Assembly: GCF_023630255.1 (NCBI RefSeq)
Contig: NZ_JALPRS010000001.1
Location: forward strand, 558,001 to 622,000
Source: Pontibacter deserti
Lineage (GTDB): Bacteria; Bacteroidota; Bacteroidia; Cytophagales; Hymenobacteraceae
DNA: 64,000 bases
Reading direction: 5' to 3'
A program made the translations under genes and the position numbers. Positions 8,566 through 16,245 of this stretch are shown here, piece by piece; within the stretch, counting starts at the first letter, position 1, and the number at the start of each line of letters is the position of its first letter. Under the pieces are notes generated by a model. That model ran no database searches and had not been told where the DNA came from. It saw only the letters and a program-made list of their open reading frames with translations.

Positions 8566-8958
8566 ATGAAATTAAAATCAGTACTGGCATCTATGCTTGC
8601 TATAGTTGCCTTAACAAGTTGTGAAGACTTGTTTGAAGATGGCGATATGCAGCCGGATGGCTCAAAGCCAAGCTTAACCATTAACAACCCTACCAACAAC
8701 CAATCGGTAAACCAGACACAGGACCTTCGGATCCATGTTACAGCAGTAGATAAGGATGCGGTTAAAGTGGAGTTTGCTGTAAAAGGTGCAGAAACTAGTC
8801 TGATAACTTTTAATAAAGTATCGGAGAAGAATGTAGTTGATTTTGATACGCTGATATCAATGGAGAACATTGCGCCTGGTACTTACCAACTATACGTTCG
8901 TGCTACGGATGGTCGTACAAATGTATCTGAGCAACAGGTAAACTTTATCGTTAAATAA
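8566..8958 (+). CDS. Ig-like domain lipoprotein
   Basis: A 130-residue lipoprotein. The signal peptide ends in a lipobox with Cys19 (IVALTSC), followed by acidic residues. The mature part has the look of one bacterial Ig-like domain: SLTINNPTNNQSV, an RIHVTAVDKDAVKVEFAV strand pair, and APGTYQLYVRATDGRTNVSEQQVNFIV at the end. Such domains mediate surface adhesion or assembly; the partner is unknown. Monocistronic, closed by the hairpin at 8982-9010. Confidence 0.8.
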   Translation: MKLKSVLASMLAIVALTSCEDLFEDGDMQPDGSKPSLTINNPTNNQSVNQTQDLRIHVTAVDKDAVKVEFAVKGAETSLITFNKVSEKNVVDFDTLISMENIAPGTYQLYVRATDGRTNVSEQQVNFIVK

Positions 8959-8981
8959 AGGCGAGCAGTTTTACACGAAAT

Positions 8982-9010
8982 AAAAGGGCAACTTCTATAG
9001 TTGCCCTTTT
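8982..9010. terminator. bidirectional hairpin terminator
   Basis: A perfect 12-bp stem (8982-8993 with 8999-9010), 5-nt loop, A4 and T5 flanks, between the convergent lipoprotein and topoisomerase genes. Confidence 0.85.
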
Positions 9011-9030
9011 TATATGTAAGCTACTGTAAT

Positions 9031-11475
9031 TTAGAACTGGTATACTACCTGCCCCTGGTCGTTTATAGTTAGAGCAGCTTCAAAGGTGTTACCGGTTTTA
9101 TGGGATATAAAACCTTTTATTTTACCTGTTTTACCTTTTGTGAGCAGGGTAGCAATCTGCTTTTCAGAGAGTGTTTTACCGCCCAGTTCAAAGGGTACCT
9201 TAAACTGGCAACCCTCCCGGAAACGACTGCATCCGTAGGCTGTACTTCCTTTTAACATTTTACCTTGCTTGCAGCGCGGGCACATAGCAAACGGATCTGA
9301 TGCTGGCTTTTGCTCTGCTTTCTGAACTTCAAGCTGCTGTCCGTTTAGAACTATACTTCCATCAAAAGTTTGGCCGGCTGCGTCTTTTAGTCCTTTTATA
9401 GTTGGTGTTTTGCCTTTGGTTAGCAGGGCAGTAATCTGTTTCTCGTTCAGTGGTTTTCCGAACTGCTCAATCGGTATCAGGAAACGGCATCCATCTTTAT
9501 ACTTAATGCAGCCATAAGCTGTAGAACCTTTTACAATATACCCCTGCTGACAGGCAGGGCAGGAGCCAAGCCCTTGCGTAGGAGCTGCGGCTTTCTCTTT
9601 TGCCGGAGCAGTTTTTTTAGATTTGGCTGCATCCCTGATCTTAGCGGCCGGAGCAGCAGTTGCCTGTGGTTCTATACTTACGCGGGCAGTATCATTCTTC
9701 ACTTCCTGCACCAGGCTGATAACAAAATTCTGTAGTTCCTGTAAAAAGGCTTCGGCTTTAAACTCACCACCTTCTATCTGGCGCAGTTTCTTTTCCCACT
9801 GCCCGGTCATCTCCGCCGATTTCAGGGTCTGGTTTTTAATCACACCTATCAGGTCAATGCCCATCTGTGTAGGCACTATCTTTTTTTTGTCTTTGCGGAT
9901 GTACTGCCTCTTATAAAGTGTTTCAATAATAGCTGCACGGGTAGATGGCCGGCCGATCCCGTTCTCTTTTAAGGCATCCTTTAGTTCCTCATCTTCCATC
10001 TGCTTGCCGGCTGTTTCCATGGCGCGCAGCAACGTGGCTTCGGTATATTCTTTTGGCGGGTTGGTCATTTTTTTCTCCAGCAACGGTTCGTGTGGGCCAT
10101 GTTCGCCTTTATCGAAATGCGGCAGTACGCCGGCTGTCACTTCTTCCGCATCACCTTCTTTTGCAGGAGCTTCCGGTTTAATATCTTCAGCACCATACAA
10201 CACACGCCAGCCCGGCTCTAGTATCTGTTTTCCTCTAACCCTAAAAGTATAACCTGCCGATTCTGCATTTACAGTAGTGTTACTTACTATACAATCCGGG
10301 TAAAAGGCAGCTATAAAACGACGGGTAATAATATCATATACATCGGCTTCGCGACCATAAATGCTACCTGCCGATGCGCCTGTTGGTATGATAGCGTGGT
10401 GATCTGTTACTTTATTATTGTTGAATACTTTTTTGGTTTTGCGAATCTTGTCTTGTAGCAACGGTGCTACTTCATTTCTATAGTTATCCAACCCCTGAAG
10501 TATACCTGGTATCTTCGGATAAATATCATCAGGAAGGTAAGTGGTATCTACACGCGGATAAGAAACTACTTTCTTCTCGTACAGGCTCTGCACGGTCTTC
10601 AGCGTTTCGTCGGCCGACATGCCCAGTTTGTTATTGCACTCAATCTGCAGCGAGGTTAGGTCGAACAGGTTACGCGGCGCTTCAGTACCTTTCTTGGTCT
10701 CAACATCAGTTATAGTTAATTCTGCCTGACGTATCGCCTCCAGTATTTTCTGAGCATCTTCCTCTTTCTGGAAACGGCCGTTGGTGCTGGCAAACGTTAT
10801 ATCGCGGTAAACAGTCTTCAGTTCCCAGTATGGCTGCGGTACAAAGTTAGCGATCTCATGGTGGCGGTTTACCAGCATAGCCAGCGTAGGTGTTTGCACA
10901 CGGCCAATAGATAAGGTCTGGCGGCTGCCGTTGGCATACTTCAGCGTAAACAAACGGGTAGCATTCATGCCCAGCAGCCAGTCGCCAATGGCGCGGCTTT
11001 TACCAGCCTGGTAGAGAGAATCGAATTCTGAGCCTTCGCGTAAGCGGGCAAAACCCTGACGAATGGCTTCTTCGGTAAGCGACGAGATCCAGAGACGTTT
11101 GAAAGGTTTTCTATACTTGGCTTCGGTTAAAACCCAGCGCTGAATTACTTCTCCTTCCTGGCCGGCATCCCCACAGTTTATTACTTCTTCGGCGTTGTCG
11201 AGTAGCTGCTTTATTATTCTGAATTGCTTTTGAACACCGCTGTCCTGCATCAGTTTTATGCCGTACTGCTGCGGTAGCATGGGCAGGTCGTGTATGCTCC
11301 AGCGCTTCCATTCGGGGCGGTAATCGTCGGGCTCGCGCAGCTGGCAGAAGTGCCCGAAGGTCCAGGTTACCTGGTAGCCGTTGCCTTCAAAATAACCGTC
11401 TTTCTTGGTTCTGGCACCAATAACCATGGCAATTTCGCGGGCCACACTGGGTTTTTCAGCAATGCAAACTTTCAA
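9031..11475 (-). CDS. topB: DNA topoisomerase III (type IA)
   Basis: A type IA topoisomerase of 814 residues that relaxes or decatenates DNA through a transient 5' phosphotyrosine. The Toprim domain starts at KVCIAEKPSVA and includes CGDAGQEGE at 101-109. The catalytic tyrosine is Y306 in VVSYPRVDTTYL. The GIGRPSTRAAIIETL motif lies further on. After about residue 610 there is a Lys/Ala-rich linker, then two copies of a zinc-ribbon plus small domain: CPACQQGYIVKGSTAYGC and CPRCKQGKMLKGSTAYGC, each followed by a KxLxEKQIxxLLTKGKTxxIKG block. These repeated C-terminal units are normal for Bacteroidota TopB. Transcribed alone. Confidence 0.95.
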   Translation of the reverse strand: MKVCIAEKPSVAREIAMVIGARTKKDGYFEGNGYQVTWTFGHFCQLREPDDYRPEWKRWSIHDLPMLPQQYGIKLMQDSGVQKQFRIIKQLLDNAEEVINCGDAGQEGEVIQRWVLTEAKYRKPFKRLWISSLTEEAIRQGFARLREGSEFDSLYQAGKSRAIGDWLLGMNATRLFTLKYANGSRQTLSIGRVQTPTLAMLVNRHHEIANFVPQPYWELKTVYRDITFASTNGRFQKEEDAQKILEAIRQAELTITDVETKKGTEAPRNLFDLTSLQIECNNKLGMSADETLKTVQSLYEKKVVSYPRVDTTYLPDDIYPKIPGILQGLDNYRNEVAPLLQDKIRKTKKVFNNNKVTDHHAIIPTGASAGSIYGREADVYDIITRRFIAAFYPDCIVSNTTVNAESAGYTFRVRGKQILEPGWRVLYGAEDIKPEAPAKEGDAEEVTAGVLPHFDKGEHGPHEPLLEKKMTNPPKEYTEATLLRAMETAGKQMEDEELKDALKENGIGRPSTRAAIIETLYKRQYIRKDKKKIVPTQMGIDLIGVIKNQTLKSAEMTGQWEKKLRQIEGGEFKAEAFLQELQNFVISLVQEVKNDTARVSIEPQATAAPAAKIRDAAKSKKTAPAKEKAAAPTQGLGSCPACQQGYIVKGSTAYGCIKYKDGCRFLIPIEQFGKPLNEKQITALLTKGKTPTIKGLKDAAGQTFDGSIVLNGQQLEVQKAEQKPASDPFAMCPRCKQGKMLKGSTAYGCSRFREGCQFKVPFELGGKTLSEKQIATLLTKGKTGKIKGFISHKTGNTFEAALTINDQGQVVYQF

Positions 11476-11521
11476 GCTTTCGTATATTTTAAATAATCAA
11501 TCAGATTTCAAATTTACAGCT

Positions 11522-11556
11522 TTTGCAGGTTAATTAGTAGCTTTTGCCTAACTTTG
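11522..11556 (+). promoter_or_regulatory. promoter of the glycosyltransferase gene
   Basis: TTTG at 11522-11525 and TAACTTTG at 11549-11556 match the Bacteroidota -33/-7 pattern with a 23-bp gap. This gives a leader of about 20 nt to the ATG at 11585. Confidence 0.55.
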
Positions 11557-11584
11557 CGCCCCGAAATATCACGGCCCCAGAACT

Positions 11585-12457
11585 ATGAAAGTAAGCGGTT
11601 TTACCTTTGTCCGGAATGCAATAAAGTTCGACTACCCTGTAGTGGAAGCCATTCTTTCTATACTTCCTGTCTGCGACGAGGTGGTGGTAGCCGTAGGCAA
11701 TTCTGACGATGATACGCTGGGCTTGATCCAAAGTATAAATTCCCCGAAGATCCGCATCATAGAAACTGTTTGGGATGATTCGCTACGCCAGGGCGGCCAG
11801 GTGTTGGCAGAAGAAACCAACAAGGCATTTGCCGCTATCTCCCCGGACTCTGACTGGGCTTTTTATATACAAGGCGACGAAGTGGTGCACGAGCAGTACC
11901 TGCCAACTATAAAAGCAGCCATGGAACAGTATAAGGATTCTCCTGAGGTGGATGGCTTGCTGTTCAACTATAAGCACTTTTATGGTTCCTATGATTATGT
12001 TGGAGAGTCGATGCGCTGGTACCGCCGTGAAATCCGTGTGATCAAAAACCGGAAAGATATATTTTCTTACAGAGATGCACAGGGCTTTAGAAAAGGAGAT
12101 AACCAGAAGCTGAATGTGAAGCTGATAGACGCTTACATCTACCATTACGGCTGGGTAAAAGACCCGCGTGCGATGCAGGGCAAACGCGAAAGCTTTACAC
12201 GCATGTATCACTCGGATGAATGGATTGAGACCAATGTGCCCAAGGTAGAAGAGTTTGACTACTCCGGTGTAGATGCACTTGGACTTTTTGAAGGTACCCA
12301 CCCTTCAGTAATGAAAGACCGCATAAATAGGATCAACTGGAAGTTTGACTACGACCTGAGTTACCGCAGGTTTGTAATAAAAGATAGGATAAGAATGTTT
12401 GTGGAAAGTATAACAGGTTATCGCCTGTGGGAATACCGCAACTATAAAATTATTTAA
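11585..12457 (+). CDS. family 2-type glycosyltransferase
   Basis: A 290-residue soluble protein that starts like a GT-A glycosyltransferase: MKVSGFTFVRNAIKFDYPVV, then ILPVCDEVVVAVGNSDDDT (nucleotide-binding fold, about residues 24-46). A DWAFYIQGDEVVHEQY segment near 92-107 resembles the metal-binding region, with GDE in place of a canonical DxD. The second half is rich in Arg and Tyr and unlike well-known subfamilies. No membrane segment. Donor and acceptor are unknown. It is monocistronic with its own promoter. Confidence 0.75.
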   Translation: MKVSGFTFVRNAIKFDYPVVEAILSILPVCDEVVVAVGNSDDDTLGLIQSINSPKIRIIETVWDDSLRQGGQVLAEETNKAFAAISPDSDWAFYIQGDEVVHEQYLPTIKAAMEQYKDSPEVDGLLFNYKHFYGSYDYVGESMRWYRREIRVIKNRKDIFSYRDAQGFRKGDNQKLNVKLIDAYIYHYGWVKDPRAMQGKRESFTRMYHSDEWIETNVPKVEEFDYSGVDALGLFEGTHPSVMKDRINRINWKFDYDLSYRRFVIKDRIRMFVESITGYRLWEYRNYKII

Positions 12458-12513
12458 TTTTGTTTACCCTGAGCGACTTTTAGCTCAAAATATAGTACCG
12501 CGCCCAAAACAAT

Positions 12514-12553
12514 TAATTGCACTTCTGGTATATACTAACATTAATACCAGTAA
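12514..12553 (+). promoter_or_regulatory. conserved leader with inverted repeat before phosphoesterase 1
   Basis: The 40 bases before the start codon begin with TAATTGCAC and contain CTGGTAT (12525-12531) and ATACCAG (12544-12550), a perfect 7-bp inverted repeat ending 3 nt before ATG. The same arrangement at the same distance precedes the paralogue at 13561, where pairing is kept through G-U pairs. It may be an RNA hairpin controlling translation or an operator. Confidence 0.55.
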
Positions 12554-13396
12554 ATGCAATACACTACTACAAAATATAACTACTTGAAAAAAATTACACT
12601 TGCCGCGCTTGCGCTGCCTTTGCTGGCATTGCAGGCTTGCGATAAGTTTGAGTATAGCCCCTATGAGGTAAGGCTACACGATAACGAACGCCAACTGAAT
12701 CAGAAAAGCATCGACCGCATCAAACAACAGAACATCCCACAAGATGCAACCATCACTTTTGCACTAGTATCTGATACCCAAGGGTATTATAAAGATACCG
12801 AAGTGATGGTAAACCACCTGAATAAGCGTAACGATGTACAGTTTATATTGCATAATGGTGACATAACGGACTTTGGTTTACTTAAAGAGTTCAGATTAAT
12901 TAATGAAGAACTGGGTAGATTGAAGGCGCCTCTGGTAACTGTGATAGGCAACCATGATGCAGTAAGTAATGGCATGCAGCTGTACAAGGAAATGTATGGG
13001 CCATATAATTTTAGTTTTGTAGCAGGCCACTCCAAGTTTATCTTCATCAATACGAATAACTGGGAGTTTAACGGTACTGCCCCGGACCTGGACTGGCTTG
13101 AAATGCAGCTAACCGACCGGGCAAGCTACGACCAAGTGTTTGTGCTTTCCCATATTCCCCCTACCAGCTCTGCTTTCGGTGATGCCAATGCAACACGTTA
13201 CCGCCAGCTCATGAACCAGTATAACGTAACCATGTCGATACACGGGCATAACCATAGCTTTGAAACATATCAGCTTGAAGAAGGAGGTACGCAGTACATG
13301 AATGTGGGCGAAGCCGCTGATGAAGAATACGTGCTGATGCGGGTTAACAACACATCTGTTGCCTTCGAACGTGTTTCAACTAAAAGCGGCTACTAA
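12554..13396 (+). CDS. calcineurin-like metallophosphoesterase lipoprotein 1
   Basis: A 280-residue lipoprotein with lipobox Cys29 (ALQAC) and an extracytoplasmic metallophosphoesterase fold. Motifs seen: SDTQG (D74), NGDITDFG (D103), GNHD (132-135), LSHIPP and GHNHS. In the canonical first motif (DxH) the His is replaced by Gln76, so the metal site differs from the textbook one; the paralogue next door shares this. The family cleaves phosphomonoesters or diesters; the substrate is unknown. The mature N-terminus KFEYSPYEVRL is shared with the next gene. The pair arose by tandem duplication that included about 75 bp of leader. Confidence 0.85.
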   Translation: MQYTTTKYNYLKKITLAALALPLLALQACDKFEYSPYEVRLHDNERQLNQKSIDRIKQQNIPQDATITFALVSDTQGYYKDTEVMVNHLNKRNDVQFILHNGDITDFGLLKEFRLINEELGRLKAPLVTVIGNHDAVSNGMQLYKEMYGPYNFSFVAGHSKFIFINTNNWEFNGTAPDLDWLEMQLTDRASYDQVFVLSHIPPTSSAFGDANATRYRQLMNQYNVTMSIHGHNHSFETYQLEEGGTQYMNVGEAADEEYVLMRVNNTSVAFERVSTKSGY

Positions 13397-13520
13397 TGAA
13401 GCGACCTGTAAAATAGTTGTATTGGCGTAAGTTCTACACAAAACCGTAACTATAAAATTAACATACTTTATTTGCTCCAGGCTGTTCTTAGCTTAAAACC
13501 GGCACAACAGGTTGAACAAA

Positions 13521-13560
13521 TAATTGCACTACTGGTAAACATTACTAGTGATGCCGGTTT
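13521..13560 (+). promoter_or_regulatory. conserved leader with inverted repeat before phosphoesterase 2
   Basis: Starts with TAATTGCAC exactly 40 bases before ATG, as in the first copy. ACTGGTA (13531-13537) can pair with TGCCGGT (13552-13558) using two G-U pairs, so the stem survives base changes on one side. The middle of the leader has diverged. Confidence 0.5.
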
Positions 13561-14397
13561 ATGTATTATCCTGTTGAAAAATATAACTGTTTTGTCTGTG
13601 TTATACTTGCGTTGTGTTTGTTGATATTGCAGGCCTGCGAAAAGTTTGAATACAGCCCGTATGAAGTTCGACTCAATGATGATGAAAAGAATATAAACCA
13701 ACGCAACATTCAGAGGATAAAGGATCTATCTATTACTCCAACCGACCAGATTAAATTTATTCTTATCTCCGACTCGCAGGGTTTTTATGCGGATAATGAG
13801 AAGGTTGTAAATCACATTAATCGCCATCACGGTGAAGCACACTTCCTGCTGCTTGGGGGCGACATAACGGATTTCGGACTATTAAAAGAGCATAGACTGA
13901 TTCATCAACAGTTGAGCAAGTTAAAAATGCCATATGTAGCTGTAATCGGTAACCATGATGGCACTAATAACGGTAAGGTTGTTTACAAAAGAATGTATGG
14001 CGCTTTTGATTTTAGCTTTACAGCTGGAGATAGTAAATTTATTCTGCTTAACACCAATTACCTGGAGTTCGACAGAAAAGTACCTGACCTTGAATGGCTG
14101 GAGGAAGAACTGAAAGATGGACAGCAATACAATCACATTTTTGTACTTTCTCATATTTACCCCATTCTATATGAATTTGGCAGAGACGAAGGTAAAGGTG
14201 AATTATATGGAAAGTTAGTTAGCAAGTATAATGTAAGTTTTTCGCTCCATGGCCACAGGCATGCCTATAACCTCTTTTATCCGTTTGATGGTAGTATTCC
14301 GTACCTGATTTCGGGTGCTACCGAACGGCTCGAGTACATCGTTTTTACAGTAAACGGTGATAACATAACTTTTGAACGTATTCAAATCAATTCCTGA
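13561..14397 (+). CDS. calcineurin-like metallophosphoesterase lipoprotein 2
   Basis: A 278-residue paralogue of the preceding gene, with lipobox Cys26 (LILQAC) and the same motifs: SDSQG (D71, Gln73 instead of His), GGDITDFGLLKEHRLI, GNHDGTNNG, LSHIYP and LHGHRHAY. Identity to copy 1 is highest around the motifs and the mature N-terminus FEYSPYEVRL. Extracytoplasmic enzyme of unknown substrate. It may be co-transcribed with the gene that begins one base after its stop codon. Confidence 0.85.
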   Translation: MYYPVEKYNCFVCVILALCLLILQACEKFEYSPYEVRLNDDEKNINQRNIQRIKDLSITPTDQIKFILISDSQGFYADNEKVVNHINRHHGEAHFLLLGGDITDFGLLKEHRLIHQQLSKLKMPYVAVIGNHDGTNNGKVVYKRMYGAFDFSFTAGDSKFILLNTNYLEFDRKVPDLEWLEEELKDGQQYNHIFVLSHIYPILYEFGRDEGKGELYGKLVSKYNVSFSLHGHRHAYNLFYPFDGSIPYLISGATERLEYIVFTVNGDNITFERIQINS

Positions 14398-14398
14398 A

Positions 14399-15004
14399 AT
14401 GAGGATAAGATTGATATTGCTTCTGGTAATTTTATCAGGAGCAAATTATACTTGTGTGGGCAGTCCAGTACAGGACACAACCGTTACTTCCGCACGAAAG
14501 TGGTATGCACCTGATGCAGCCGTGTTGCAGTTTGCCGGCAACATGGGGATGTTAGCAGTCGGGCCGGGGTATGACTTTGCAAAAAGGAGAATAGGAGTGG
14601 ACCTGCTATATGGGTATGTACCCGAGTTTGATGCTGATGAAGCTGAACATCTGCTTACCCTGAAAGGAACCTACAAGCCTTGGGAGATAAAAAGGAAAAG
14701 AAACTTTACTGTTATACCTGTGCAGTTGGGGTTAGGGCTGAGCTATTATTTTAATGATAAATACCCGCTCTCCTGGGACGATAAATTTCCGAAGGGATAT
14801 TACTGGTGGTCGCCGAAAGTAAGGTTGTTAGGATTTGCAGGGGCAACTGTTACCCGCGATTTACATAACAGTGATGTAAAGAAGATCGGCCTGTACAGTG
14901 AGCTCGGAACCTACGATCTGTTAGTTACGTCGTGGTATAAAGATGAAAACCTAACGCTTTGGGAGATCATGAATATTTCCATTGGTGCAAGGGTAAACTT
15001 TTAA
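14399..15004 (+). CDS. exported protein of unknown function, barrel-like
   Basis: I prefer the ATG at 14399, one base past the previous stop, because it puts a clean signal peptide at the N-terminus (MRIRLILLLVILSGANYTCVG); an upstream ATG at 14372 would overlap the phosphoesterase. The mature part of about 180 residues is rich in aromatic strands such as AVGPGYDFAKRRIGVDLLYG and LGLGLSYYFNDKYPLSW, and ends in SIGARVNF, a terminal aromatic typical of outer-membrane barrels. No family recognised. Likely translated with the two phosphoesterase genes. Confidence 0.7.
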   Translation: MRIRLILLLVILSGANYTCVGSPVQDTTVTSARKWYAPDAAVLQFAGNMGMLAVGPGYDFAKRRIGVDLLYGYVPEFDADEAEHLLTLKGTYKPWEIKRKRNFTVIPVQLGLGLSYYFNDKYPLSWDDKFPKGYYWWSPKVRLLGFAGATVTRDLHNSDVKKIGLYSELGTYDLLVTSWYKDENLTLWEIMNISIGARVNF

Positions 15005-15015
15005 ACTATAAACGG

Positions 15016-15237
15016 ATGCAGCCTGTCGGGAAATATATAGTTATAGTTGGCGTAGTTATAGTAGTGCTTGGGCTGCTTATCTGGTTTGCCGGCGATAAAC
15101 TCAATTGGTTCGGTAACCTGCCCGGCGATATTAAAGTGGAGAAGAAGAACGTACGGGTTTACTTTCCGATCACGACAATGTTATTGCTGAGTGCGCTGCT
15201 TTCACTGCTGCTGTGGCTGTTCAGGAAGTTCTTCTAA
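15016..15237 (+). CDS. DUF2905 small membrane protein
   Basis: A 73-residue protein with two membrane helices (about 6-26 and 51-69) separated by NWFGNLPGDIKVEKKNVRVYFP. This G-x-LPGDI-x-x-x-x-x-x-x-x-x-P-I/L loop between two helices is characteristic of DUF2905. I chose the ATG at 15016, since the longer frame from 14959 runs inside the previous gene. Function unknown; starts 11 bp after the preceding gene. Confidence 0.85.
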   Translation: MQPVGKYIVIVGVVIVVLGLLIWFAGDKLNWFGNLPGDIKVEKKNVRVYFPITTMLLLSALLSLLLWLFRKFF

Positions 15238-15298
15238 ACTAGAGCTGTTTTCAGGTTTATCTATAGTTTGCTATCTTGGGAGGGCAAAATCAGCCATT

Positions 15299-15385
15299 AT
15301 GTTTCCGAAGCTTAAGCTGCACAAAGACATCATTGCCATACTAACTATGGTACTTGTTTTTCTGCTGCTCTGGCTAATCTTTTAA
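15299..15385 (+). CDS. possible 28-residue single-helix membrane peptide
   Basis: ATG at 15299 opens a 28-codon frame: a charged start (MFPKLKLHKD) and one hydrophobic helix IIAILTMVLVFLLLWLIF, stop 6 bp before the DUF218 gene. The position within a tight run of same-strand genes and the clean helix argue for a real peptide, but there is no independent support. Confidence 0.4.
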   Translation: MFPKLKLHKDIIAILTMVLVFLLLWLIF

Positions 15386-15391
15386 CCTGCT

Positions 15392-16156
15392 ATGTTCTTC
15401 CTGCTATCTAAGTTGCTGCACCTTTTCCTGATGCCCTTTCTGTGGGTGCTGCTGTTTCTGATCCTGGCCCTTTTGCTGAAAAAGCCGAAGTATAAGCGAA
15501 GTTTTTTATTCTTGTCGCTGGGTATACTTATAGTCTTTTCAAATCCTTTTCTGGAGAATGAAGCCTGGCGGGCCTGGGAAGTTGCCGCTATTCCGGTTAA
15601 TAAAGTAAAGCATTACGATGTGGCCATTATACTTACCGGCGTTACCGGCTATCGCGAAGACATACCTGACCGCATCCACACACACAAAGGGGCCGACAGG
15701 TTCCTGCACCCGCTACAACTATACCGCTTAGGCAAAATAGACCAGTTCCTGATCTCAGGTGGTGATGGAAGAGTAACCGGAACAGCCGTACCGGAAGCGG
15801 AACAAATAGAAAAAGTGTTGCTGATGGCAGGTGTGGACGAAGAAGATATTATAACCGAAAGCAATAGCCGCAATACCTACGAAAACGCGAAACACACAGC
15901 AAAACTACTGCAGAAGCATCCCGAGTGGAAAACCCGGCTTCTTGTAACATCTGCTTACCACATGCGCCGCTCTCAGTCTTGTTTTACAAAAGCAGGTATA
16001 AAAGCCGATGTGTATAGCACCGATTTTTATTCTGGGCCACGCTACTTTACTCCTGATGAGCTTATAGTTCCCAATGCAGGCTCACTCAGCAACTGGCACC
16101 TGCTCATCCACGAAATTGCCGGCTATGTTATGTATAAACTGATGGGATATTTATGA
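15392..16156 (+). CDS. DUF218 (YdcF/ElyC-type) membrane protein
   Basis: A 254-residue inner-membrane protein. Two hydrophobic helices (about 2-28 and 36-52) precede a DUF218 domain: VAIILTGVTGY, the LISGGDGRVTG glycine loop near residue 125-135, AEQIEKVLLMAGV, NTYENAKHTAKLL and LLVTSAYHMRRS. ElyC and SanA of this family act in envelope maintenance, and YdcF binds S-adenosylmethionine; which applies here is unknown. Last gene of the run that starts with the phosphoesterases. Confidence 0.85.
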   Translation: MFFLLSKLLHLFLMPFLWVLLFLILALLLKKPKYKRSFLFLSLGILIVFSNPFLENEAWRAWEVAAIPVNKVKHYDVAIILTGVTGYREDIPDRIHTHKGADRFLHPLQLYRLGKIDQFLISGGDGRVTGTAVPEAEQIEKVLLMAGVDEEDIITESNSRNTYENAKHTAKLLQKHPEWKTRLLVTSAYHMRRSQSCFTKAGIKADVYSTDFYSGPRYFTPDELIVPNAGSLSNWHLLIHEIAGYVMYKLMGYL

Positions 16157-16162
16157 GTGTAA

Positions 16163-16234
16163 GAGTTAATGAGTTGTTCCTTATAACCCTTTTTAATAAT
16201 TCTCTAACTCACAAACTCTCTAACTCATTAACTC
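16163..16234. repeat. 13-bp inverted repeat with AACTC microrepeats
   Basis: GAGTTAATGAGTT (16163-16175) is the exact reverse complement of 16222-16234, with a 46-nt spacer that also contains CTAACTCA/AAACTCTC variants. It fills the gap between two convergent genes and could be a terminator or a small extragenic repeat of the REP type. Confidence 0.5.
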
Positions 16235-16245
16235 CTAAACTTTTC

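Noticed and set aside
9600-11500. Several + strand frames of 60-100 codons inside topB
   Set aside because: All are antisense shadows of a strongly conserved enzyme gene.
16163-16240. CRISPR-like short repeats
   Set aside because: AACTC units are only 5-8 bp and lack regular spacers; no cas genes present.
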